Assembly: GCF_004769575.1 (NCBI RefSeq)
Contig: NZ_RQGA01000017.1
Coordinates: forward strand, 1-64,000
DNA length: 64,000 nucleotides
Source of the DNA: Leptospira perdikensis
GTDB lineage: Bacteria; Spirochaetota; Leptospiria; Leptospirales; Leptospiraceae
Direction: 5' to 3'
Shown in pieces: positions 37,085-45,193 of this stretch. The position numbers and the translations under genes were made by a program. The notes under the pieces were generated by a model. The model saw nothing but the letters and a program-made list of their open reading frames with translations, was not told the DNA's origin and made no database searches. Numbering within the stretch: the stretch's first letter is position 1; every line of letters starts with the position of its first letter.

Positions 37085-38305
37085 TTATGATGGTTTCCCG
37101 TCTGGTCTTGGGCTGAATAAAATCTTTGTGTATTGGAGGATGAATAAAATAAATGCGAGGATCCAACCGATTCCAGAGAGATGATAAGCTAAGTTATACT
37201 TTCCGAATAAAGGAAGGAAAACTCTAGCGATTACCGCAAAATTCAAAATGATATAAGCACCTACTGTGAGTGGTGATGCTACAATACTTCTTCCTGTATG
37301 TCCCAAACTCACTCGAGTGATCATACCATAAATAAAAACTCCAATGCCACCAACAGTCAAACTGTGTATCGCAGAAGATATAGGAAAGTATCCGAGAGAA
37401 ACCAAACTATAAAGTAAAAACCCTAAACAAACCCAAAAGTATCCTGTATACAAAATCCATAAGATTGGTTTTTGGTATGATTTCCATGGTTTCCAGGATA
37501 AATAACGTACCACATTCGTAACAAACAACGAAAAACTACTCAAAAAAGAAAACAGAATTATAATATTTGTTAAACTAAGCGAATCGCTTCTAGAAGATAC
37601 ATTCGAAGCAAAATATCCTTCTACAAGTTTTGAAATGTAAAAAACAAAAGGTAAGTAGATGATTGTTGATTCTAATTTTGGCATTCGTTTGAAGGAATAT
37701 CCTGGAATGACCACTCCAGAAAAAAATGGAACGACTCTCCCTCCAATGATTAAAATGAGGAAGAGGATTACAAATATACCTAAATGGACAAATAATAATG
37801 TTTGTTCCGGATCTAAAACGGAACGTGCAGAAAAACCAGCTAACAAATGAAAAATGGTAAATAATCCATAATGAAAAACAATTGGTTGATTGTGTTTTTG
37901 AGTGGGAACCATCAATTTTGGATAGAGTAGGAAAATTACCATCAGGTCCGAACTAATGTCTAAACCAAAAGATAAATAGGATAAAAATCCAAGTGGATAC
38001 ATTGAAAACCTTCCCAAAGTCCAAAAGAGTAATAGAAAAAATAAATTTTTCCCTTTTAAGATGCTTGAGTTGGTCCAGTTTTGGACTGCTGTAAAAAGAA
38101 AACCGAGGACAATCGCTTTTGAAAATCCAAAAACCATTTCATAGGAATGCCAATGGATTGAGTTGATCTGAATGGGATTAGGGACTGCATTCGAAAGAAC
38201 GAGTAACCAAAATCCAATCACTAAAATGCCATATACGGAACCGAACCAAAAAAAGGGACGAAAAGCGGTGTTCCAAAAACTGAAACGAAAGAATGAAATC
38301 TTCAT
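37085..38305 (-). CDS. nnrS: NnrS family haem/copper membrane protein
   Basis: 406 residues and 12 helices. FRPFFWFGSVYG near the N-terminus, NSIHWHSYEMVFGFSKAIVL and GGRVVPFFSGVVIP in the middle, and THSLTVGGIGVFIYGMITRVS-like segments near the end define NnrS, which lowers NO stress in denitrifiers and pathogens. Convergent with norD, 9 bases apart. No Shine-Dalgarno lies before the ATG and the predicted start site falls at or next to it, so the mRNA may be leaderless. Confidence 0.92.
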   Translation of the reverse strand: MKISFFRFSFWNTAFRPFFWFGSVYGILVIGFWLLVLSNAVPNPIQINSIHWHSYEMVFGFSKAIVLGFLFTAVQNWTNSSILKGKNLFFLLLFWTLGRFSMYPLGFLSYLSFGLDISSDLMVIFLLYPKLMVPTQKHNQPIVFHYGLFTIFHLLAGFSARSVLDPEQTLLFVHLGIFVILFLILIIGGRVVPFFSGVVIPGYSFKRMPKLESTIIYLPFVFYISKLVEGYFASNVSSRSDSLSLTNIIILFSFLSSFSLFVTNVVRYLSWKPWKSYQKPILWILYTGYFWVCLGFLLYSLVSLGYFPISSAIHSLTVGGIGVFIYGMITRVSLGHTGRSIVASPLTVGAYIILNFAVIARVFLPLFGKYNLAYHLSGIGWILAFILFILQYTKILFSPRPDGKPS

Positions 38306-38310
38306 ATTCT

Positions 38311-38332
38311 GATTCTAATAAAAATTAGAATC
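38311..38332. promoter_or_regulatory. Perfect palindrome overlapping the predicted nnrS -10
   Basis: GATTCTAAT-AAAA-ATTAGAATC, 9-bp arms. On the minus strand it contains TAGAAT (38312-38317), the best -10 candidate for nnrS. It could be an operator for a second regulator or the terminator hairpin of the Crp/Fnr gene; it lacks a T tract. Confidence 0.5.
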
Positions 38333-38338
38333 ATTTCA

Positions 38339-38352
38339 TTGATGCAAATCAA
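38339..38352 (-). promoter_or_regulatory. FNR/DNR-type operator upstream of nnrS
   Basis: TTGATGCAAATCAA, a second perfect TTGAT-N4-ATCAA site, in the 50-base gap between the Crp/Fnr gene and nnrS. Its centre is about 40-41 bases upstream of the nnrS start codon. Confidence 0.82.
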
Positions 38353-38355
38353 GAA

Positions 38356-38982
38356 TTAAGCTAAAATTTTAAGTAAACCTTCTTTATCTAGAATGCTGAT
38401 TTCCCCTTTTTGGGTATCAACAAGGCCTTGGTCTTTTAGTTGTTTTAGGATTCTCGAGAATGTTTCCGGCCTTAAGTAAAGAAGAGATGCCATTTGAGTT
38501 TGTTTTAGCTGTAAGGAATCTGGTGTTCCATAAAATAAAAAATGTGCTACTCTTTGCATCGCATCCATAGTAAGACCGCGGTTGATTGCCAAATTTAAAG
38601 TGTCGATTTTGTTCATCAGTGAATGCATAAGAATATGATTCAGCTCAATGTTTTTATGAATTCGACTCTGTACTTCCGTGAGAGGCATTCGTAAGATTGT
38701 ACTTTTTTTAGTAAATCTTCCAGAGGCAGGATAGGGAATGCCTTGAATGACAGCCCATTCTGCAACGATACTTACAGGACGAAAAAAAGTTAAGGTAACT
38801 TCATTCATGTTGCCATCGTATTTGAATACTTGTAAATCCCCTGTAACAAGTAAGTCCATATAAGCAACAGTATCGCCGCCATGGAATAAGAACTCATCTT
38901 TTGAAAAGGTGAGTTCCTGACAACCTTCAAAGGCCTTCATTAAGGATTCCGGATTCGGTTGTGTTAGATACTTGATGATCAT
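38356..38982 (-). CDS. Crp/Fnr family transcription regulator, DNR/NnrR-like
   Basis: 208 residues: cyclic-nucleotide-binding-type beta barrel (~10-115), long dimer helix (~120-150) and winged HTH (~150-205). The recognition helix reads LRPETFSRILKQL; the E-xx-SR pattern is that of FNR/DNR proteins that bind TTGAT half-sites, matching the two operators nearby. Only one Cys is present (C21), so it cannot carry an FNR-type 4Fe-4S cluster, and NO sensing through haem, as in DNR, is the likelier mode. It begins 14 bases after the upstream kinase-like gene, with no obvious own promoter. Confidence 0.88.
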   Translation of the reverse strand: MIIKYLTQPNPESLMKAFEGCQELTFSKDEFLFHGGDTVAYMDLLVTGDLQVFKYDGNMNEVTLTFFRPVSIVAEWAVIQGIPYPASGRFTKKSTILRMPLTEVQSRIHKNIELNHILMHSLMNKIDTLNLAINRGLTMDAMQRVAHFLFYGTPDSLQLKQTQMASLLYLRPETFSRILKQLKDQGLVDTQKGEISILDKEGLLKILA

Positions 38983-38996
38983 AGAATCAATTTGTA

Positions 38997-40994
38997 CTAT
39001 TTTTTCTTTTTGAAGTTAGGGATCTTAATTTCAGTTTCTTTTAAAAATTTCCAATATCGTTTTAAGGTGACTTTCCAATCTTCCTTTTGTGTTACGGAAG
39101 ATGTGGATCCTGAATTTATTTGTGATTCTTTGATTGGTTGTAGCTCGGAAACAGGAACAATGGCTGCAATACCCAAATCGATTTTAAGATATTTCTTTTT
39201 GATAATTTTGAAATCAATTTTCGCCCCTAACAATCGTACGATTTCAAGGATAATTGCCCATTTTACTTTTATCGGATTTAATACGTTGTAGTTTTCAACT
39301 AAATCGCTGAACAATCTTTGTGATACTTTGGGATTACTATGAAATAATAAAAATCGAAAGTGAACATTCCCTTTCAAATCTTGCGTAATGATTAAATCAT
39401 TGTGGTTGAATTCTTTAAATGGCGGAAAATCAACCAATCTTACCACAACAGAGTTAATTAAGTCCAAACTATTGTGAATTTCTGTCTCTGGATTTACTTT
39501 AATAGAATAGGTGATGTCATCTTCCGGAATCACTTCGTTAATAAAGGAGATAAAGTTAACTTGTTCTTTTACAGGTACTTCTTTTAAAACTTCCAGTCTT
39601 GAAAGTTCAATGATATCATCCATTACATTATCAATGGATGATTGCACTTCAATCACATCTTTTACTAAATTTTTGTCCTTAGTTTTCTGAGTTGATTCAC
39701 GGTAGGCGGTCAACTTTTCTTTCATTAATTTCAGAGGGCCTGAAATCATTACATCCATATAATAAAAAATCTTTTCGCGTAAAGAGTCTGCTTCTTTTAA
39801 TCTTTCGTAGCGATTTTGAAGTTTTCTTTTCATAATCAAAAACTGAAATCGTAGAGCAAGAGTCATTAAAATCAAATATACTAAGAAACTTGTTTCTAAA
39901 GAAGATGGTGAGTTGAGATATCCTCTTTCAATTAATATTTCTTTTAAAATTGAATAGAGTAAGTATACAAGTGCAAGTAGATGGATTGTGGAACCGCGAG
40001 TTTGGTCCCGAAACTTATTAAAAGTTACATAGATTGCATAACCAATCACAGCAAGTAAATGGATGTCCCAATATCCAATAAAGTTATACCAGAATACAGG
40101 GTTCTGGATGATCGCAAAGACTGCGATAAAGAAGAACTGCATGAATAGATAGATTCTTTGGTATTTGAAAGGTTTTAATTCAAAAAAGTCTTGAATGAAC
40201 TTTATAAAACCATAAGGCAAAATTAATAAAAAAGAATATTCGATGAATTTTAAAATTGCAAATTGATTAATTAGAAAAAATCGAACTTCGTTTTTTGATA
40301 ACTCATATGCGGAGAATATAAGAGCTAAGATACTAAAACTGAAATATTCTTTTTTGTCTCGTAAGTTGAAATAATTGATAAAGAAAAATAATGCAATAAA
40401 AAGGTAAAAACCAACAAAGATAAGTTCTACGAGCGAATCATAAAGATTTCCGTTCAATGCTTCTTCATAAGTGACAATACGAATAGGTCCAGTGATGACT
40501 CCGGCCGAAGTTGAAAGTGAAGATTCAATTTTTACAATTAAAACGTTTTCGCCTTCCAATAGTAGATCGTGTGGGATGGGATAAATTCTTGGTCTGCCAA
40601 AGGCAAACTCATCAGGATCTTTTCCAAATGCAGAATTGTTTTTTCCAATGAGGACTCCGTTGATAAATACTTCGTCTGATTGATAAACTTTCCCTAGTTG
40701 TAACGCTAAAGATTTTTGGTGTTGTTCTGTTGTGATTTCAAAACTTTTACGAATCCAGATCGCACCACGATAAGATCGATTTAAGTTACGAAAGTTACTA
40801 GGAACAGTTGTGATATCTAAGTTGTTGGCATTAAATTCGTTACTAAGGATATCTGCATTATCATTAAAGTAAATTCCCCAGTCGTCTCCATCCAAACGGA
40901 GTACAATGGTATTTTCATCTGTGGAACGCGAACAATTAGTAACCAATAAAACGAAACTTAGGATTAAAATTTTATAAAAGCTAAACTGTTTCAT
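38997..40994 (-). CDS. 7TMR-DISM receptor with degenerate histidine-kinase region (pseudokinase)
   Basis: 665 residues. Lipobox VLLVTNC; galactose-binding-like periplasmic domain (~35-185, SDEVFINGVLIGKNNSAFGK); seven helices (~190-400); then a coiled coil and a region resembling a DHp domain (SLREKIFYYMDVMISGPLK ... MDDIIELSRLE). The phospho-acceptor His is absent, and the following ~170 residues keep no recognisable G1 (DxGxG) or G2 box. It is therefore unlikely to autophosphorylate. Its first four bases overlap the end of the upstream partner (ATGA), implying a complex between the two receptors. Confidence 0.82.
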   Translation of the reverse strand: MKQFSFYKILILSFVLLVTNCSRSTDENTIVLRLDGDDWGIYFNDNADILSNEFNANNLDITTVPSNFRNLNRSYRGAIWIRKSFEITTEQHQKSLALQLGKVYQSDEVFINGVLIGKNNSAFGKDPDEFAFGRPRIYPIPHDLLLEGENVLIVKIESSLSTSAGVITGPIRIVTYEEALNGNLYDSLVELIFVGFYLFIALFFFINYFNLRDKKEYFSFSILALIFSAYELSKNEVRFFLINQFAILKFIEYSFLLILPYGFIKFIQDFFELKPFKYQRIYLFMQFFFIAVFAIIQNPVFWYNFIGYWDIHLLAVIGYAIYVTFNKFRDQTRGSTIHLLALVYLLYSILKEILIERGYLNSPSSLETSFLVYLILMTLALRFQFLIMKRKLQNRYERLKEADSLREKIFYYMDVMISGPLKLMKEKLTAYRESTQKTKDKNLVKDVIEVQSSIDNVMDDIIELSRLEVLKEVPVKEQVNFISFINEVIPEDDITYSIKVNPETEIHNSLDLINSVVVRLVDFPPFKEFNHNDLIITQDLKGNVHFRFLLFHSNPKVSQRLFSDLVENYNVLNPIKVKWAIILEIVRLLGAKIDFKIIKKKYLKIDLGIAAIVPVSELQPIKESQINSGSTSSVTQKEDWKVTLKRYWKFLKETEIKIPNFKKKK

Positions 40995-42976
40995 TTTTTA
41001 GGTTTCTCCGGGATCCGAATTGTGAATTTAGCTCCCATACCTTCGCTTGATTTTAAACTCACAGTTCCGCCTAAAAATTTTGTAGTAGCTTCCACTAAGG
41101 TAAGGCCAATTCCAGCTCCAGGAATTTCATTTTTTTTGTCACGATAACCTCGGACAAACTTTTGGAAAATGGTTTCCATTTCCAATTGGCTAAGACCCAT
41201 CCCTTCATCCATAACAATGAGTTGGTGGAATCCATCTCGATTAAAAAATTCAATACTAATATCTGTTTTGGGATCTGTGTATTGGTATGCATTTTCAACA
41301 AGGTTTCTTAAAATAGAAAACAATAATTCTTTTGGGAAATAGATTTCTAAATCACCTGGTTTTACCTCAATCGAGATATTTTTTCTATATTGTTCCAAAT
41401 GGTTTTCCACACTCGAAACACAATTTCTGATTAGTTCTGATACAGAAAAGGATTCATAAAAAGGAATATAAGATTTGTCTTCTAACTTTCGCAGAAGCAT
41501 TGCTTCTTCTACCATATAACTCATATAAGATATATGGTCCTCAGCTTGTTTAACTGGGTCTAAATCGTGTTTAGAGTTGGCCTTGGTTTTGGTTTTCTTT
41601 TTGGCCGCAGACTTTGTTGTAACTTTTGTTTGTTCTTTGGAAGTAGTTTTTCCACTATTTGCGGATATATTGTCTATAGCATTTTTGATTTTTTCCATTC
41701 CTGATTTGAACTCAGAGGATAAATTAATCAAAAATCCTGTTTTGACTCGTTCCATTTGGATTAATTCTTTTTCTTGTTCGATAAAGTTTTCTAAACCCAA
41801 TACAATATCGTTCGAAAGTTGAATAGAAATCATCACAAGAAAAATTAAAAATCCCAAATACAAAGTTCCAGGCATAGAAATGATTTCTAACGCAGAGAGA
41901 CTATCGATAAGAATCGTAGGTAATAAAGATGCAATTCCAATTAGAATGAATTTTACTTTTGCAATGTTTGGCTTTCCGTTTTTTACAAACAAATAAATCA
42001 CAAGGCCCATAGCTACAGGTAAAACATAATTGAACAAGGCTATAACTAGAATCCAAGTTTTAGGAGTTCTAAAAAATAGAGTAATTACAAATAAAACAAA
42101 AAGAAATACTTCATACACCAATAAAACAACGTTACGTTTTATCTTTAAATACTGGTGCATAAAATTGATAAAAAATATCGGTAAGCAGATTAATACTAAA
42201 AGTTCGGCAACATAGGACCAAGTGAAACTTTCAAATAAGATATCTCTGTGTTGAGTTCGAATTAAAACATAAATCCCCATAAAGATAGAGAATAGGGCAA
42301 AGAAAAAATTTTCCCCGGCACGTCCGCGAACAATGGAACCTACTAAAAAGTAAATTCCCATAAATATAAATACATAACCACAGACCATTGCAAATGCTTC
42401 TTTGGAAAAAGCAGACTCACGTAACAGTCGTTCCTTGGCAATTGTTGGTGCTTCTTTTAGGCCATTTAGGTTTGTCGCTGCATAAATACGGATCGCCATC
42501 ACATTCAGGCCTGGTTTGAGAAGGTGGGTCGGTAGAGAATAAATTCTAATTTTTTGAAAGTCCACTTCCATTCTAGGAAGAACAGTCCCGGTTTTGTCGA
42601 TTAGGGTTCCATTTAAGTAAAATTCATCAATATCGCGGATACGGCCAAGTTGGATAGCAATGGGTTCTACCGGTGTTGTATAATTTTCAGGTAAAAAGAA
42701 AGAACATCTGTACCAATGGTATCCTGTTAGATTTTCTGTTTTTGAAATCCCGTAATCTGGTACAGAACGTTTGACCCAGAAAGATTCTTCAACAGTTTCA
42801 TCTCTCCAGTCTAAGTTATCACCTTTGCGAAATAACCAATCTGTTTTTAAAACGACTGGGTTTTCGAAAGATGTGATCATGGTTCCGCAAGGTTCTGCCA
42901 CCAAACTGAAAATAGTTGGCGACAAAACGAATGCGAACCCGAATACGAGTTGGTAAATACGGGTTTTCGAAATCAT
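40991..42976 (-). CDS. 7TMR-DISM histidine-kinase-like receptor with intact ATPase domain but Ser in place of the His
   Basis: 661 residues: signal sequence, periplasmic galactose-binding-like domain (~40-190, DIDEFYLNGTLIDKTG), seven helices (~195-395), DHp-like hairpin and HATPase domain (~525-658). The HATPase has a good N box (NLVENAYQYT), G1 (MDEGMGLS), F box and G2 (GAGIGLTLVE). The expected SHELR motif reads SSEFK, so S421 sits where the phosphorylated His should be. A Lys/Thr-rich insert (~440-465) separates the two DHp helices. It may bind ATP without His phosphorylation. Overlaps fliH by 4 bases upstream and the pseudokinase by 4 downstream. Confidence 0.85.
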   Translation of the reverse strand: MISKTRIYQLVFGFAFVLSPTIFSLVAEPCGTMITSFENPVVLKTDWLFRKGDNLDWRDETVEESFWVKRSVPDYGISKTENLTGYHWYRCSFFLPENYTTPVEPIAIQLGRIRDIDEFYLNGTLIDKTGTVLPRMEVDFQKIRIYSLPTHLLKPGLNVMAIRIYAATNLNGLKEAPTIAKERLLRESAFSKEAFAMVCGYVFIFMGIYFLVGSIVRGRAGENFFFALFSIFMGIYVLIRTQHRDILFESFTWSYVAELLVLICLPIFFINFMHQYLKIKRNVVLLVYEVFLFVLFVITLFFRTPKTWILVIALFNYVLPVAMGLVIYLFVKNGKPNIAKVKFILIGIASLLPTILIDSLSALEIISMPGTLYLGFLIFLVMISIQLSNDIVLGLENFIEQEKELIQMERVKTGFLINLSSEFKSGMEKIKNAIDNISANSGKTTSKEQTKVTTKSAAKKKTKTKANSKHDLDPVKQAEDHISYMSYMVEEAMLLRKLEDKSYIPFYESFSVSELIRNCVSSVENHLEQYRKNISIEVKPGDLEIYFPKELLFSILRNLVENAYQYTDPKTDISIEFFNRDGFHQLIVMDEGMGLSQLEMETIFQKFVRGYRDKKNEIPGAGIGLTLVEATTKFLGGTVSLKSSEGMGAKFTIRIPEKPKK

Positions 42977-43896
42977 ATCGGTTCGACGTTTCGAATGGCC
43001 TCTTCGATTTCTTTGAGCTGAGTGGAAATCCTTGCGTCGATAGCTCCCACATCTGTTTCGATGATAACGCCACCACGATCCACTCGAGAGTCTTCGTAAA
43101 TATTAACTTTGCGAAGTGATTCCATAAGTTTGATGAGTTCGTCTTTGTGTGCTGTTGTGAGTTCCAAGTCAGCAAAGTTAACACGAATATCAATTCGGTC
43201 ACGATCTTTGATTCGTTTCATTGCTTCTCGAATGTTATTAAGTACGATTTCTTTACGTTCAATGATTTCGTCTTTGATTACTTTTCTTGCAATGACAAGG
43301 ATCATCTCTACCATTTGTTTTTCTGAGGCAGCAATCATTTCTTCACGAATATCAATTGCTTTACCAATGATCGTTCCTAATCGGTCAATGAGTCGCCTAA
43401 CTTCACCTTGGCCTTTTTTAAATCCTACTTCTCGCCCAGCATCATATCCTTTTTGATATGCCTCGTGTTCGATCTCAGCCTGTTTCATTTCGGCTTCTTT
43501 GATCATACGTTCGACTTCCATCTTAGCACGATCTAAGATTTGTTCCGCTTTGGCACGGCCAGAGTCTTCTTCTAGTTTGATTTTTTCTTTGGAGTCTTGA
43601 ACCATTTGGAAGGCTTTGGTTCTACCTTCTTCTTCAATGGCTTTTGCTTGTTTTTTGGCGTCTTCTAATAATTGACGAACTTGTTCTTCTGTTTCTTGGC
43701 GATACCTTTGGAGTTCCGCTTCGATCTCTTCAATCGATGGACCTTGGTATTGTTCGATGATATTCCCTTCTTGGTCTATCTCGAAGTCTTCTTGTTCGTC
43801 GGTTTTATGGAACTTTTTGTACTTATCAGGAAGTTGAATCTCAACTTCTTCTTGTAAGTCGGCAATTTGAATGGGTTTAAAGACGAGTTTTGCCAT
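42973..43896 (-). CDS. fliH: Flagellar assembly protein FliH
   Basis: 307 residues. N-terminal ~70 residues unstructured, then a long charged coiled coil (~60-170) and the conserved C-terminal domain (GYDAGREVGFKKGQGEV..., EMILVIARKVIKDEII, SRVDRGGVIIETDVGAIDAR). FliH regulates the FliI export ATPase at the flagellar type III export gate. fliI is not adjacent; the next gene encodes a receptor kinase-like protein overlapping by four bases. Confidence 0.9.
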   Translation of the reverse strand: MAKLVFKPIQIADLQEEVEIQLPDKYKKFHKTDEQEDFEIDQEGNIIEQYQGPSIEEIEAELQRYRQETEEQVRQLLEDAKKQAKAIEEEGRTKAFQMVQDSKEKIKLEEDSGRAKAEQILDRAKMEVERMIKEAEMKQAEIEHEAYQKGYDAGREVGFKKGQGEVRRLIDRLGTIIGKAIDIREEMIAASEKQMVEMILVIARKVIKDEIIERKEIVLNNIREAMKRIKDRDRIDIRVNFADLELTTAHKDELIKLMESLRKVNIYEDSRVDRGGVIIETDVGAIDARISTQLKEIEEAIRNVEPI

Positions 43897-43900
43897 ATAC

Positions 43901-45079
43901 TTACTTCAATCTCCAGAGTTTCACTTTGCCTTCATTCATTGCCTCGCGTAGTCTATCTAAGATTCCCTTTTGGGCTTCTTCGATTTCTGCTAAAGAGACA
44001 GGACCTAACGAATCCCATTCGATCTTAATTTCTTTCACAAGCCAAGATTCCAAATTGGAATAAACTTGGTCGCGAAAATCCGTCTCTACACCTTTCAAAG
44101 CGCAAGCAATGACAAGTGGATGGATCTCAGAAAAGAACCGAGTGAGACTCGTCCTTCCTAAATGAAGGAGGTCTTCCAAACGAAAGTAGTGTTCTACTAT
44201 AGTTTCGGCATATTCTGGGCTTTTTTTCTGAATTCGTTCAATTAAATTTTGAGATGGCAAAAAAGGAAGTCGAGTCAGAATTTCCCCCGCAGTTTTTGCT
44301 TTGCGGCTACGAATCTTCGAAACTGGCATTTTTTTCTGGATGAGTTCCATTTTGAAGCGAAGGAAACGTTCTAATTGGTCCCTTTCCTGGTCCGAATGGT
44401 AATCGATTTCCGAAAGTGCCAAAATAATCTCTTCCCTGTGACTTTCTGGGTATTCAGCTAAAACTTCTGAGGCAGTTTCCGGGTCGGAAAAACTAAGAAC
44501 TCGAGCGACCACTTCGGAAGATTCGTCCGTGGTCAAATTTCGGAGCATTTCCAGGGAATAATTAGGAAGTTCTGACCAAAGAGGGGAACCCGACTTTGAG
44601 TCTTCCTCTTTTAAGATTTCTTGGAGGAGAGAATATAGTTCATTTGTATCTGGATGTTCGTTAAACGCTGACCCACTTCCTGTGCGCATCGTTTGGTGGG
44701 GATCAATGTCATTTGCATAACTGCCCCCGAGCGATGATTTTCCGAGAGTAGGCTCAGTTTTTCCGCTGTTTTTGGGCGGGTATGTGTGATTCGCATACTC
44801 GCTATATCCTTTGTTGGTATCCGTAGTTCCGCCGCTCGCACCAATGGAACGGTGGCGATTGGAAGTGTTGGTTTGGGTCCCTTTCTTTTGTAAGAATCTG
44901 GTGAAAGAAAGCAGGATGTCTTTTTCTTGTCCTTTGGTCGGCGAAGGATTCGATTCGACCTTTAAAAGGAGGGATTCGATTTCAGAATCACTCAAGTGAG
45001 CAAAAACCTCGTCCGGTAAATAGCGGCCTAAGATTTGGTAGGCAAGGGCGGCTTTATTGGATCCAGAAGGAGATTTCAT
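43901..45079 (-). CDS. FliG-family protein (divergent paralogue)
   Basis: 392 residues. The N-terminal ~20 residues resemble a FliG start (NKAALAYQILGRYLPDEVF). A ~70-residue Ser/Thr/Gly-rich linker follows (~75-145). The middle and C-terminal domains match FliG in order: SFSDPETASEVLAEYPESH, TAGEILTRLPFL, HYFRLEDLLHL, ACALKGVETDFRDQVYSNLE and LGPVSLAEIEEAQKGIL. The torque helix reads GRTSLTRFF where typical FliG has DDRSIQR, so key charged residues are lost. A rotor role in torque is doubtful; spirochaetes carry two FliG types. fliF is not upstream; fliH starts 4 bases after its stop. Confidence 0.82.
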   Translation of the reverse strand: MKSPSGSNKAALAYQILGRYLPDEVFAHLSDSEIESLLLKVESNPSPTKGQEKDILLSFTRFLQKKGTQTNTSNRHRSIGASGGTTDTNKGYSEYANHTYPPKNSGKTEPTLGKSSLGGSYANDIDPHQTMRTGSGSAFNEHPDTNELYSLLQEILKEEDSKSGSPLWSELPNYSLEMLRNLTTDESSEVVARVLSFSDPETASEVLAEYPESHREEIILALSEIDYHSDQERDQLERFLRFKMELIQKKMPVSKIRSRKAKTAGEILTRLPFLPSQNLIERIQKKSPEYAETIVEHYFRLEDLLHLGRTSLTRFFSEIHPLVIACALKGVETDFRDQVYSNLESWLVKEIKIEWDSLGPVSLAEIEEAQKGILDRLREAMNEGKVKLWRLK

Positions 45080-45193
45080 TTAAGAGACATAATAGCTAAT
45101 CGTAGCGGTCGTACAAACTAAAAAATATTATTTTTTTTGATTCGAAAACTTCCTTTTCAAATCCATGTCTTCGGGAGTCCCTGAAGGATAGGG

